This document shows, in pieces, positions 1-6,375 of a DNA stretch of 6,453 nt (its first letter is position 1; each line of letters begins with the position of its first letter). The position numbers and the translations under genes were made by a program. Origin of the DNA: Methyloprofundus sp. (GTDB lineage: Bacteria > Pseudomonadota > Gammaproteobacteria > Methylococcales > Methylomonadaceae); the NCBI GenBank assembly GCA_030636485.1, contig DAOVWV010000101.1:1-6453 (forward strand), in the 5' to 3' direction. The notes beneath the pieces are model-generated. The model did not search any database, was not told the origin of the DNA, and worked only from the letters and a program-made list of their open reading frames with translations.

Positions 1-347
1 ATGGGTGTATTGTTGATGCGCAATGTCATTTAGCACACAATGTCATTATTGAACAGGACTGTATTCTTGTTGCACAGACAGGGATTGCTGGGTCTAGCCA
101 TTTTGGCAAGCGTGTGGTTGCCTCAGGGCAGACCGGCGTTTTAGATCATGTGTATGTTCCTGATGATACCATGTTGCTGCATAGAGCTGGTGTACATAGT
201 AGTATTAAGCAATCGGGTATTTATGCATATGGTCCCGCTCAGCCCTTTAAGAAATATGTTAAAAACATTGCTGTTTTTCAGCGCTTGAGTGAGGTATGGA
301 CGCGTTTGAAAAAATTAGAAAAACAGGTTGAAAAACTGTCTCAATAA
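1..347 (+). CDS. lpxD: UDP-3-O-acylglucosamine N-acyltransferase LpxD, C-terminal part (5' end outside window)
   Basis: The frame is open from the left edge (first full codon at 3) to a TAA at 345-347, giving the last 114 residues of a protein that is normally about 340 long. LpxD adds the N-linked hydroxyacyl chain, carried by acyl carrier protein, to UDP-3-O-acylglucosamine, the third step of lipid A synthesis in the cytoplasm. The fragment shows left-handed beta-helix hexapeptide repeats with spaced I/V/L residues. It has the HLAHN motif, whose second His (visible residue 12, codon 36-38) matches the family's catalytic His, and the VAQTGIAGS turn. The end is the usual charged helix (LKKLEKQVEKL) that packs in the trimer. 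A GTG at 114 is internal to the homology and is not the start. In most gammaproteobacteria lpxD lies in the bamA-skp-lpxD-fabZ-lpxA cluster. Here it is followed by a leuB remnant, so its context is abnormal. A second lpxD copy elsewhere is possible. Confidence 0.9.
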   Translation, partial: GCIVDAQCHLAHNVIIEQDCILVAQTGIAGSSHFGKRVVASGQTGVLDHVYVPDDTMLLHRAGVHSSIKQSGIYAYGPAQPFKKYVKNIAVFQRLSEVWTRLKKLEKQVEKLSQ

Positions 348-356
348 AATGATGAG

Positions 357-644
357 TCAGCTTTGGATATAAATGCCAAAGGAATGTATGAACCGATACA
401 TGGCTCAGCGCCCGATATTGCAAATCAGGGCATTGCAAACCCCTTAGCCACTATTTTATCGGCAGCAATGCTGTTGCGTTATACCTTTGATCTGGCCGGT
501 GCCGCTGATCGTATAGAGCAAGCAGTCAATGATGCCTTGAATTTAAACGTGCGTACTGTTGATATTTATTCCGCAGGTATGCAAAAAGTAAGTACTGCAG
601 AAATGGGTGATGCAGTCGTTAAAGCATTGAAAGTAAGAGTATAA
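357..644 (+). pseudogene. leuB: leuB remnant: C-terminal quarter of 3-isopropylmalate dehydrogenase, 5'-truncated
   Basis: About 95 residues match the end of LeuB, which oxidatively decarboxylates 3-isopropylmalate in leucine synthesis. The recognisable part begins near ESALD and contains [15 protein letters not shown], the NAD-adenine-binding loop of the isocitrate/isopropylmalate dehydrogenase family. It is followed by the [17 protein letters not shown] helix and the closing [14 protein letters not shown]. Full LeuB is about 355-360 residues, so some 265 are missing. Those carry the substrate arginines, the catalytic Tyr and Lys and the metal-binding aspartates, so this piece cannot be an active enzyme. 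Upstream in the same frame is the lpxD stop, so no hidden or frameshifted front half exists in the window. The only in-frame start near the break is a TTG at 363 with no ribosome-binding site. The reading frame and stop are otherwise undamaged, which suggests a recent truncation or an assembly join. The stop lies two bases before asd, the normal leuB-asd spacing. Confidence 0.88.
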
Positions 645-646
645 TA
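635..646 (+). promoter_or_regulatory. ribosome-binding site of asd
   Basis: AAGAG at 635-639 lies 7 nt before the asd ATG at 647. It sits inside the last codons of the leuB remnant, so asd was probably translated by coupling to leuB. Keeping the 3' end of leuB keeps this initiation region intact. Confidence 0.5.
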
Positions 647-1669
647 ATGACAAAAAGATATAATGTAGCGGTTGTTGGAGCTACGGGAGCGGTGGGTGAA
701 GCAATGCTTTCTATCCTGGAGGAAAGAAAATTTCCGGTAGAGAATGTATATGCTTTAGCGAGCTCTCGTTCGGTAGGTAAACGCATTCCTTTTAATGGCG
801 GGAATCTCACCGTGCAGGATTTAGCGGAGTTTGATTTTTCTAATGCACAGATAGGGTTATTTTCGGCGGGTGCTGCCCTTTCTGCAGAGTACGCCCCTAA
901 AGCAGCAGCAGCAGGCTGTGTCGTGATAGATAATACCTCACAATTTCGTTATGATGACGATATTCCGTTGATTATTCCTGAGGTAAATCCGGAAAGTATT
1001 GCCGAACATACTACGCGTGGGATTATTGCCAACCCGAATTGCTCAACGATTCAGATGTTAGTGGCTTTAAAGCCTATTTATGATGCGGTGGGTATAGAGC
1101 GGATTAATGTTTGTACTTACCAGGCGGTATCGGGTTCGGGTAAAGAAGGGGTTGAAGAGGTTGTCACTCAGACATCGCAGTTACTGAATGGCAAGCCAAT
1201 AGAAACAAATGTGTACCCCAAGCAAATTGCGTTCAATGTATTGCCACAAATTGATGTGTTTATGGATAATGGCTATACTAAAGAAGAAATGAAAATGGTA
1301 TGGGAAACCAAAAAAATTATGGCTGATGACAGTATTCAGGTCAACCCGACTGCTGTGCGCGTCCCTGTTTTTTTTGGACATTCCGAAGCGATTCATATTG
1401 AAACTCGCGATAAAATCAGTGTAGAAAAAGTTCGTGAGATTCTAGCTGCAACACCAGGTATTACAGTACTGGATGAGCGTAAAGATGGGGGGTATCCAAC
1501 GGCCGTTACCGAGTCTTCAGGTCATGATGATGTTTTTGTAGGCCGCATCAGAGAAGATATCTCTCATGCAAAAGGTATCGACTTATGGGTTGTAGCGGAT
1601 AATGTGCGCAAAGGGGCAGCATTAAATAGTGTGCAAATTGCAGAAGAGCTGGTAAAAAATTACATCTAG
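647..1669 (+). CDS. asd: aspartate-semialdehyde dehydrogenase
   Basis: The 340-residue protein is full length for the family. It reduces beta-aspartyl phosphate to aspartate semialdehyde with NADPH in the cytoplasm, the branch point to lysine/diaminopimelate, threonine, methionine and isoleucine. The NADP-binding GATGAVG loop is at residues 11-17. The catalytic Cys is C132 in ANPNCSTIQM. A second conserved loop, SGSGKEGVEE, is at 162-171. R238 and H245 in RVPVFFGHSE have the same seven-residue spacing as the substrate Arg and general-base His of E. coli Asd. The length and the SGSGKEG loop fit the type found beside leuB and fimV rather than the longer E. coli type. The ATG at 647 is two bases after the leuB stop. 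The gene is intact, as expected because diaminopimelate makes it essential for the cell wall. With leuB truncated, its transcription presumably depends on read-through from the lpxD side or on an unseen promoter. Confidence 0.98.
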   Translation: MTKRYNVAVVGATGAVGEAMLSILEERKFPVENVYALASSRSVGKRIPFNGGNLTVQDLAEFDFSNAQIGLFSAGAALSAEYAPKAAAAGCVVIDNTSQFRYDDDIPLIIPEVNPESIAEHTTRGIIANPNCSTIQMLVALKPIYDAVGIERINVCTYQAVSGSGKEGVEEVVTQTSQLLNGKPIETNVYPKQIAFNVLPQIDVFMDNGYTKEEMKMVWETKKIMADDSIQVNPTAVRVPVFFGHSEAIHIETRDKISVEKVREILAATPGITVLDERKDGGYPTAVTESSGHDDVFVGRIREDISHAKGIDLWVVADNVRKGAALNSVQIAEELVKNYI

Positions 1670-1677
1670 TCTAAGCT

Positions 1678-1683
1678 TATAAT
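1678..1683 (+). promoter_or_regulatory. possible -10 element ahead of fimV
   Basis: A perfect TATAAT lies in the 70-bp gap between asd and fimV, about 57 nt before the GTG start. No convincing -35 hexamer is found 16-18 bp upstream, where the sequence is A-rich asd coding end. It may be a weak promoter of fimV or chance in AT-rich DNA. Confidence 0.25.
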
Positions 1684-1727
1684 ATATTTGACTGTATTTG
1701 GGAAAGCTATCGTGGAAAATTTGTGGG

Positions 1728-1742
1728 AAGGAGAGTGGAGTG
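1728..1742 (+). promoter_or_regulatory. strong ribosome-binding site that fixes the fimV start at GTG 1740
   Basis: AAGGAG at 1728-1733 lies 6 nt before GTG at 1740-1742, ideal spacing. The longest open frame begins at a TTG at 1698, but that codon has no ribosome-binding site and would put 14 polar residues in front of the signal peptide. Confidence 0.8.
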
Positions 1743-4538
1743 CATAATTTGACTAAAACTCTAGCAGCTATGTCTTTGCTAGCGCCATTAACGGCACACT
1801 CGTTAGGCGTAGGTGATATAAAACTACATTCTGCATTAAATCAAAAGCTCAATGCAGAAATTGCTTTATCTTTAGCTGCTGATGAAAACCTCGCTGATAT
1901 TAGGGTGGCTCTGGCTACCCCTGAAAAATTTGATAAACTAGGGATTGCCTGGAGTTATTTTCTATCAACAGTTAAATTTCACCCTGTCGTAAAGGCAAAT
2001 GGAAAGGTCGTCATTAAAATGACTTCCGATGAAGTTGTGCAAGAGCCTTTCCTGGATTTTTTAGTCGAAGTCAGCTGGCCTAAGGGAGATATTTATAAAG
2101 AGTTTACCGTTTTGGTTGACCCCCCCGTTGTGTATCAGCAGGCTAGAATTGATGCGCCTACCATATCACCCACAAAACCATCCTACAGAGCGCCAAGTCG
2201 TGTTACAACTGCTCAAAGTGATTTTAATACTTATGCAGGGGGAGGCGAATATGGCCCAATAAATAGAGACGATTCCTTATGGAAAATAGCCCAGAAAGTT
2301 AAGGGCAGTGATACTTCTGTAGAACAAATGATGATGGCCTTGTATAAGGCGAATCCAGGTGCATTTTATAAGGCAAATGTAAATGCACTGATGCAGGGAA
2401 AAACCTTAAAAATCCCAGAAAAAGCAGACGTTCTTAAGTTATCAAAAAAACAGGCAAATACCCAGTTCTATAGGCAGATGGCCGTCTGGGAAGGTAAGGT
2501 TGTAGCGCCTAAACCTACTGAAGTGCAGCTAGTCAGTGATGCTGATAATAGTAATCAACTGACGCTAATACCACCAGAAGATGAAACCAGTGATTCTTCC
2601 GCTGGAATACCCGCTGTTAAATCTGTAGATTCTGAAAATCTGGAAGTTGAAAACCAGGAGCTACAGGAAAGACTCGCCAACCTAGAAAAACAGTTTGCCA
2701 TTATGCAGGAAATGATGGCGATTAAAGACCAGCAACTGGCTGTCATGCAAAATGCACAGGTTGATCGGCGAGCAGAGGATGGTCAGCAAGCGATGCCTGA
2801 AAAGCCGGTAGAGCCCTCAAGCCAGGAAGTAACACCTAAGCTACCTATTGCGCCAATTAAAGCTACTGATACGACTGTTGTTGTAGAAAAACAGCCTGTT
2901 AGCAAGCTACCCATTGTTGTCAAAAAGCCAGTGCCTAAGCCTAAGCCAGTAGTGCCAGTTGCGGCTGAGGAGGACTCGGAAGTCAGTTATTACTATATTG
3001 GCTTAGGTATTTTTGGTGTTCTATCTCTTGGGGCGATAGGATGGTTGTTTTGGCGTAGACGGCAGGCTGAGGAAGACATTAATGAAAATAGCATGTTTGC
3101 TGCTTCTAGTGCTATTTTCTTGCCGGATTCAGATGATGAGCTAGAGGTCAATGTTTTAGACGAAAAATCTTCTTATGATGTAGGTACCGTTGGTGAAAGT
3201 TCTTTCTTAAGTGAGTTTACACCGAGTGATTTTGATGTGTTTGAAACGGATCAGGCAGAAGTGGATCCTACCTCAGAGGCCGATGTTTATCTTGCTTATG
3301 GACGATACCAGCAAGCTGAAGAGTTAATGCGTCAGGCTATCGCTGACAGTCCTGATAAAGACGTTTATAAATTGAAGCTGTTGGAAATCTTCTATACCAG
3401 TGAAAATGCTGAAGGTTATGAAGGGTTTGCCAATGAGTTGGCCTTTGAAGGTAAAAATACTGATCTCAATTTCTGGGCTAAAGTAAGCGAGATGGCTGGT
3501 GAGCTCATTCCAGATTCTGCTTTATTTTCATCTGATGAGTCACCAGCAGAGTTTGCAACAGCTGAAGATGCTTCTGATGATAACGGTGATAGCGATGATG
3601 AGGTGGTGGAGGAGGCAGTTGCGGTTGCGGATTCACCTGTAGCGATTGATGAGGAAGCACTTGATTTTGATTTAAGCTCTTTTTCTTTGGCGGAAGATAG
3701 TGAGTCGGCAGAGTCGGCTAGTGAAGCGGTTGCTGAAGTAGATAGTGATAATGACAGTGTTGATTTTGACTTAAGCTCCTTTTCTCTAGCGAGTGATAAC
3801 GATGCTGAATTAGCAGACGCTGATAATGAAACTATTGCTGAAGCTGATAGTGATATTGAAACGGTTGATTTTGATTTTGATTTGGGCGAACTAGAGCCAG
3901 CAAGCTCGCCTGAAATAAAAGGTTCAGAAGAGGCTAGTTTATCGGAGCCTAGTCCAGATGAGGAAATTGAAAGCATAGAGTTCAATACGGATGATATTGA
4001 TATAGAGGGTTTTGGTTTTTCTGAAGAAGAGGCTACTTTTTCAGAACCCGAAGTTGAAGAAGTTGCTGAGGCGCAAATTACTGATGAATCCACTAATAAT
4101 GATTTCGACTTTAATTTTGATAAGACTTCTGATGTACCTGTAGCAGACGATGCAAGTGATGATATTGATATAGAGAGTTTGGGGGTTTCTGAAGAAGAGG
4201 CTACTTTTGCAGAACCCGAAGTTGAGGAAGTTGCTGAGCTACAAGTGACTGATGAGCCTACTAATAATGATTTTGACTTTAATTTTGATGAAATTTCTGA
4301 TGTACCTGTAGCAGATGATGCAAGTGATTCTGATGATTCTGATGATCATGATGAAATTGATCTAATGGTTTCAGACTTAACAGATATGGATGAATTTGAA
4401 ACAAAAATTGATTTGGCAAAAGCTTATATTGATATGGGAGATGAGTTGGCTGCAAGAGAGATAGCGGAAGAAGTGCTAGACAAAGGAAATGAAGCACAGA
4501 AAGAAGCAGCGCAAGTGATTATAGATAAACTTGCTTAG
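1740..4538 (+). CDS. fimV: FimV/HubP-family peptidoglycan-binding polar hub protein
   Basis: The 932-residue single-pass inner-membrane protein has the complete FimV layout. A signal peptide covers about 1-21, with cleavage likely near TAHS/LGVGD. The conserved FimV N-terminal domain (about 23-128) begins LGVGDIKLHSALNQKLNAEI. A LysM-like domain (about 170-227) reads YGPINRDDSLWKIA. A coiled coil lies near 297-338, then a Pro/Lys-rich linker. A transmembrane helix (about 417-438) is followed by RRR. A TPR-like stretch lies near 512-568, then a very acidic repeat region (about 593-876) and the conserved FimV C-terminal motif (about 877-932). In Pseudomonas FimV promotes type IV pilus assembly and twitching, polar placement and cAMP signalling; its Vibrio relative HubP anchors polar ParA-type ATPases. 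The role here is inferred from that. It follows asd as in Pseudomonas, but the usual downstream truA is absent. Confidence 0.95.
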   Translation: MHNLTKTLAAMSLLAPLTAHSLGVGDIKLHSALNQKLNAEIALSLAADENLADIRVALATPEKFDKLGIAWSYFLSTVKFHPVVKANGKVVIKMTSDEVVQEPFLDFLVEVSWPKGDIYKEFTVLVDPPVVYQQARIDAPTISPTKPSYRAPSRVTTAQSDFNTYAGGGEYGPINRDDSLWKIAQKVKGSDTSVEQMMMALYKANPGAFYKANVNALMQGKTLKIPEKADVLKLSKKQANTQFYRQMAVWEGKVVAPKPTEVQLVSDADNSNQLTLIPPEDETSDSSAGIPAVKSVDSENLEVENQELQERLANLEKQFAIMQEMMAIKDQQLAVMQNAQVDRRAEDGQQAMPEKPVEPSSQEVTPKLPIAPIKATDTTVVVEKQPVSKLPIVVKKPVPKPKPVVPVAAEEDSEVSYYYIGLGIFGVLSLGAIGWLFWRRRQAEEDINENSMFAASSAIFLPDSDDELEVNVLDEKSSYDVGTVGESSFLSEFTPSDFDVFETDQAEVDPTSEADVYLAYGRYQQAEELMRQAIADSPDKDVYKLKLLEIFYTSENAEGYEGFANELAFEGKNTDLNFWAKVSEMAGELIPDSALFSSDESPAEFATAEDASDDNGDSDDEVVEEAVAVADSPVAIDEEALDFDLSSFSLAEDSESAESASEAVAEVDSDNDSVDFDLSSFSLASDNDAELADADNETIAEADSDIETVDFDFDLGELEPASSPEIKGSEEASLSEPSPDEEIESIEFNTDDIDIEGFGFSEEEATFSEPEVEEVAEAQITDESTNNDFDFNFDKTSDVPVADDASDDIDIESLGVSEEEATFAEPEVEEVAELQVTDEPTNNDFDFNFDEISDVPVADDASDSDDSDDHDEIDLMVSDLTDMDEFETKIDLAKAYIDMGDELAAREIAEEVLDKGNEAQKEAAQVIIDKLA
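3663..3791 (+). repeat. DFDLSSFSLA direct repeat within fimV (two copies 99 bp apart)
   Basis: The ten-residue motif DFDLSSFSLA is encoded at 3663-3692 and again at 3762-3791. The DNA differs at a few positions, mostly silent third-base changes, so protein sequence has been conserved. A looser third version (DFDFDLGELEPASS) follows about 33 residues later. Both copies sit in the acidic cytoplasmic region. Confidence 0.85.
3990..4325 (+). repeat. tandem duplication of 168 bp (56 residues) in the acidic part of fimV
   Basis: Two head-to-tail units, 3990-4157 and 4158-4325, have identical length. They encode 56-residue blocks that match at about 47 positions by my count. Each begins DDIDIE, contains SEEEATF and EPEVEEVAE, then TNNDFDFNFD, and ends SDVPVADDAS. 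The unit is a whole number of codons, so the frame is kept. The copies have diverged in places (G/S, F/L, S/P, K/E), so the duplication is not brand new. Confidence 0.93.
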
Positions 4539-4560
4539 GAACGAGAATTCAATAGTACCC

Positions 4561-4608
4561 GAGTCTGACCTTGTTCCTGCTTACGCAGGAATGACGTTTT
4601 TTTGACTC
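4561..4608 (+). terminator. hairpin plus T-run after fimV, within a palindromic repeat-like element
   Basis: TTCCTGC (4574-4580), loop TTAC and GCAGGAA (4585-4591) form a perfect 7-bp stem. A run of seven T (4597-4603) begins 5 bp after the stem, 59 bp after the fimV stop, so this is a plausible intrinsic terminator for the + strand. The spacing before the T-run is a little long. GAGTC (4561-4565) and GACTC (4604-4608) form an outer inverted repeat, making a roughly 48-bp imperfect palindrome. The core resembles the dispersed CATTCCTGC-type inverted repeats common in proteobacterial intergenic DNA. The opposite strand lacks a T-run, so it is a poor terminator for the convergent porin gene. 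Confidence 0.6.
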
Positions 4609-4648
4609 TAAAGCTTCGGAGATCATATAACAATCGTTTCAGATAAAG

Positions 4649-5953
4649 TTAAAATTGATAGCCTAAAATTACCCGGAATTGCTCAGTATTTATGGATGAT
4701 TCCAGGTTTTTAATATAGGCATACATAATATCCACCGTGAGCATTTGATTATACTGGTAGCTGAAATAGGTATTGAGTTCCTGAGTATGAAAATCTGCCG
4801 CCTTTTCAGCCTGAAAATCTCCTATGGCAATACCGAAAGCCATGGCTTCAAAAAAATGTGGCTGATATTCCAAGTTAAGCATTAGGCCCTGAGCATTTTT
4901 TCCTGCATTGACCGCGTCTAAGGTCATTTCCTCCATAGAGGTAAAAAAAGGCCCGCCACCAACACTACTCACTGCTGCTGAGTCGCCAAAGTTTTTGTTA
5001 TAAGCGGTGGTAAAGATCACACCACAAGCACTTAAAGAGGCGAATATGCCGAGGGTGTTCGCATCAACGAGGCCAGCTGATTCACGTCCGACTGAACGGC
5101 CTAGATCAAATTGCCCGCCTAGCTCATAAGAAAATATTTCATTAATGCTATTTTGGTAAACAATATCCATAAAGAAGATTTGTTGTACATCTTTAATGTA
5201 GTAATACCATGCACTTGCATTGATATGCTGCTGTTGATATGTTCCCCAGCCTAGCCAGGACTGGGAGCCTGTACCACCAAATGCTTCACCGATACCGATA
5301 AAGTCAGCGGCATTGCCATTATTTTCCCAGCCTTTAGCGGTACGGATAAAGCCACTTCCCATATAAAATTCGTCATTAAACTGATAATCGACTAGGTAAG
5401 CTTCAAAAATATTAGGTAATAAGCGTAGATCATCCTGATCCATATGCGGCGAATTAATACGTTGTGGGCCTATATGTGCTTCAAAGCTGGAATAAGACAG
5501 AGTCATTACCGCTTCACCTAAAGTGATATAGCTATTTTTGTTCTCATCAAAAAAGTCACCCTGAATTGCCTCTTTATTACCGCTATTAAAGCCAGGATTG
5601 ATGGCTGTAAAGGCACTGACATGAAACTTAAACAAAGATCCCCATGAAACACCGCAGCCTAGCTCACCGCCAAGCCCATAGGCTTGTTCATTACTGATGG
5701 TTTTGGCATGGGTTTGAATATAGCCGGTGCGTATAAAGCCATTGCAACCATCATATTTTAAGTCGTGTTTAATGCCCGTGCCGCGCTCTGAGTTATTGAT
5801 ATTATACGGGGAGCCAGGGGAAAGCTCTTCAGTTGGTGGCCGCTGGGCGATGCTGCCTTTCTCTGGAGTCTCTTCTGGTGATTGATCTTCAGCGAAGGAG
5901 GAAGCCTGTGCCGTCAGCAATACGACTGGCAAGCTATAAAGGTAAAGTTTCAT
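4649..5953 (-). CDS. OprD-like outer-membrane porin preceded by a cobalamin riboswitch
   Basis: The 434-residue protein fits a beta-barrel porin of the OprD superfamily, a passive channel for small solutes. The ATG at 5953 is chosen because it begins a signal peptide (MKLYLYSLPVVLLTAQASSFA, cleavage near residue 21). An in-frame TTG at 5968 would add five polar residues. Neither start has a clear ribosome-binding site. After cleavage comes a Glu/Pro-rich linker (about 22-60), then alternating aromatic/small-residue strands. The segment GPQRINSPHMDQDDLRLLPN (162-181), followed by IFEAYLV, resembles the constriction-loop region of OprD-like porins of epsilon- and gammaproteobacteria. The chain ends in Phe (VILGYQF), the usual signal for barrel assembly. 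Cys70 and Cys100 could form a disulfide. It is the first gene after a complete cobalamin riboswitch on the same strand, so expression should fall when B12 is plentiful. Its substrate is not known; cobinamide, a lower-ligand base or cobalt are guesses from regulation alone. Confidence 0.85.
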   Translation of the reverse strand: MKLYLYSLPVVLLTAQASSFAEDQSPEETPEKGSIAQRPPTEELSPGSPYNINNSERGTGIKHDLKYDGCNGFIRTGYIQTHAKTISNEQAYGLGGELGCGVSWGSLFKFHVSAFTAINPGFNSGNKEAIQGDFFDENKNSYITLGEAVMTLSYSSFEAHIGPQRINSPHMDQDDLRLLPNIFEAYLVDYQFNDEFYMGSGFIRTAKGWENNGNAADFIGIGEAFGGTGSQSWLGWGTYQQQHINASAWYYYIKDVQQIFFMDIVYQNSINEIFSYELGGQFDLGRSVGRESAGLVDANTLGIFASLSACGVIFTTAYNKNFGDSAAVSSVGGGPFFTSMEEMTLDAVNAGKNAQGLMLNLEYQPHFFEAMAFGIAIGDFQAEKAADFHTQELNTYFSYQYNQMLTVDIMYAYIKNLESSINTEQFRVILGYQF

Positions 5954-6055
5954 ATTAAACAAATTCAATTAACAAGGTTTTAGGGGATGCTTTAGAGTGC
6001 AATAAATGCAAGCAACGCTTAATTAATTAAATTGAATAACAGGTATGATCTTAAG

Positions 6056-6098
6056 AAAAAAGCACAGGAATTCATAAATAAGTTCTCTATCATTGTGC
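6056..6098 (-). terminator. possible riboswitch-controlled terminator
   Basis: On the transcript GCACA (6098-6094) can pair with TGTGC (6066-6062), which is followed directly by six T (6061-6056). The stem is only 5 bp with a large loop, partly closable by GAA/TTC pairing. GCACA is also the 3' arm of the hairpin at 6093-6110, so the two folds exclude each other, the logic expected of a switch. It is weak as a stand-alone terminator. Confidence 0.3.
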
Positions 6099-6110
6099 CC
6101 ACCCGCACAA
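6093..6110 (-). promoter_or_regulatory. candidate P13/L13 hairpin of the cobalamin riboswitch
   Basis: TTGTGC and GCACAA form a 6-bp stem around loop GGGTGG. In cobalamin riboswitches a hairpin 3' of the core carries a G-rich loop that kisses the C-rich L5 loop when ligand is bound. Here GCGGG in this hairpin is complementary to CCCGC in L5 (6290-6297 region). Confidence 0.55.
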
Positions 6111-6122
6111 GTTTATAACAAC

Positions 6123-6144
6123 AGGAAATATTAGTATATTTCCT
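6123..6144 (-). repeat. perfect 9-bp inverted repeat directly after the riboswitch core
   Basis: AGGAAATAT and ATATTTCCT flank a 4-nt loop. The hairpin lies between P1 of the riboswitch and the candidate P13 hairpin. It has no T-run on the porin strand, so it is not itself a terminator. Confidence 0.7.
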
Positions 6145-6152
6145 AGGAAAGT

Positions 6153-6367
6153 TTCAGGCAGGTCTCCGGGCTGATGAGTGGGTGTATGATCCTGAATCTA
6201 CGTCTTCCCATTCTGTTAGGAACAGTGACATTAAGGAGTGAGAATTTAATAATACTCGCTCCTTGTAGATTTTTAACTCAATTACCGTTGCGGGGGCAGC
6301 GTTGGCTTTATATTTTATAATGCACCAACTTCCCTTTTAATCTTGATAATAAATCAAGATACCTGAA
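6153..6367 (-). ncRNA. cobalamin (AdoCbl) riboswitch
   Basis: The aptamer is complete on the - strand. The closing P1 helix is TTCAGG (6367-6362) with CCTGAA (6158-6153). P2 is an 8-bp hairpin, ATCTTGAT/ATCAAGAT (6360-6340). AAAGGGAAGTTGGTG (6337-6323) matches the conserved P3/P4 junction. The L5 sequence GCCCCCGCAACGGTAA (6297-6282) is nearly identical to the family consensus. CACTG (6227-6223) and TGGGAAG (6210-6204) match the later core. The B12 box AGCCCGGAGACCTGCC (6172-6157) closes the motif. A variable arm at 6264-6233 forms a 10-bp stem with one mismatch. Such RNAs bind coenzyme B12 and shut off the downstream gene, usually by blocking translation in Gram-negative bacteria. The first gene downstream on this strand is the porin. 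Confidence 0.96.
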
Positions 6368-6375
6368 GGGAGGAC

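Larger units (their letters stand above)
5954..6152 (-). promoter_or_regulatory. long 5' leader (expression platform) between riboswitch and porin
   Basis: These 199 nt hold no gene. Reading along the transcript, they contain a perfect 9-bp hairpin (6144-6123), a second hairpin with a GGGTGG loop (6110-6093), a six-T run (6061-6056), and an AT-rich stretch with TTAATTAATTAA up to the start codon. No AGGAG-like sequence precedes the ATG. The length and structure suggest that the switching elements lie here. Confidence 0.6.

Noticed and set aside
114..347. A separate 77-residue protein starting at GTG 114.
   Set aside because: The frame stays open to the left edge and the upstream residues, including HLAHN, are clear LpxD sequence. 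It is the tail of a longer gene.
619..810. A 63-residue - strand frame with a hydrophobic end overlapping the leuB/asd junction.
   Set aside because: It is opposite conserved asd coding sequence, including the GATGAVG loop, and has no initiation signal.
1181..1396. A 71-residue open frame on the - strand inside asd.
   Set aside because: It is antisense to a well-supported, conserved gene and shows no domain.
2555..2746. A 63-residue Ser/Cys-rich - strand frame inside fimV.
   Set aside because: It is antisense to the fimV linker and coiled coil and has no supporting signal.
3416..4093. A 225-residue open frame on the - strand, very rich in Ser.
   Set aside because: It is the antisense image of the Asp/Glu/Ser-rich fimV repeat region. 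It has no ribosome-binding site and resembles no protein I recognise.
3660..4330. Regularly spaced repeats suggesting a CRISPR array.
   Set aside because: The repeats are in-frame coding units within fimV, with no short palindromic repeats separated by unique spacers of constant length.
4279..4497. A 72-residue His/Leu/Gln-rich open frame on the - strand.
   Set aside because: It is antisense to GAT/GAA-rich fimV codons, with a composition typical of a shadow frame.
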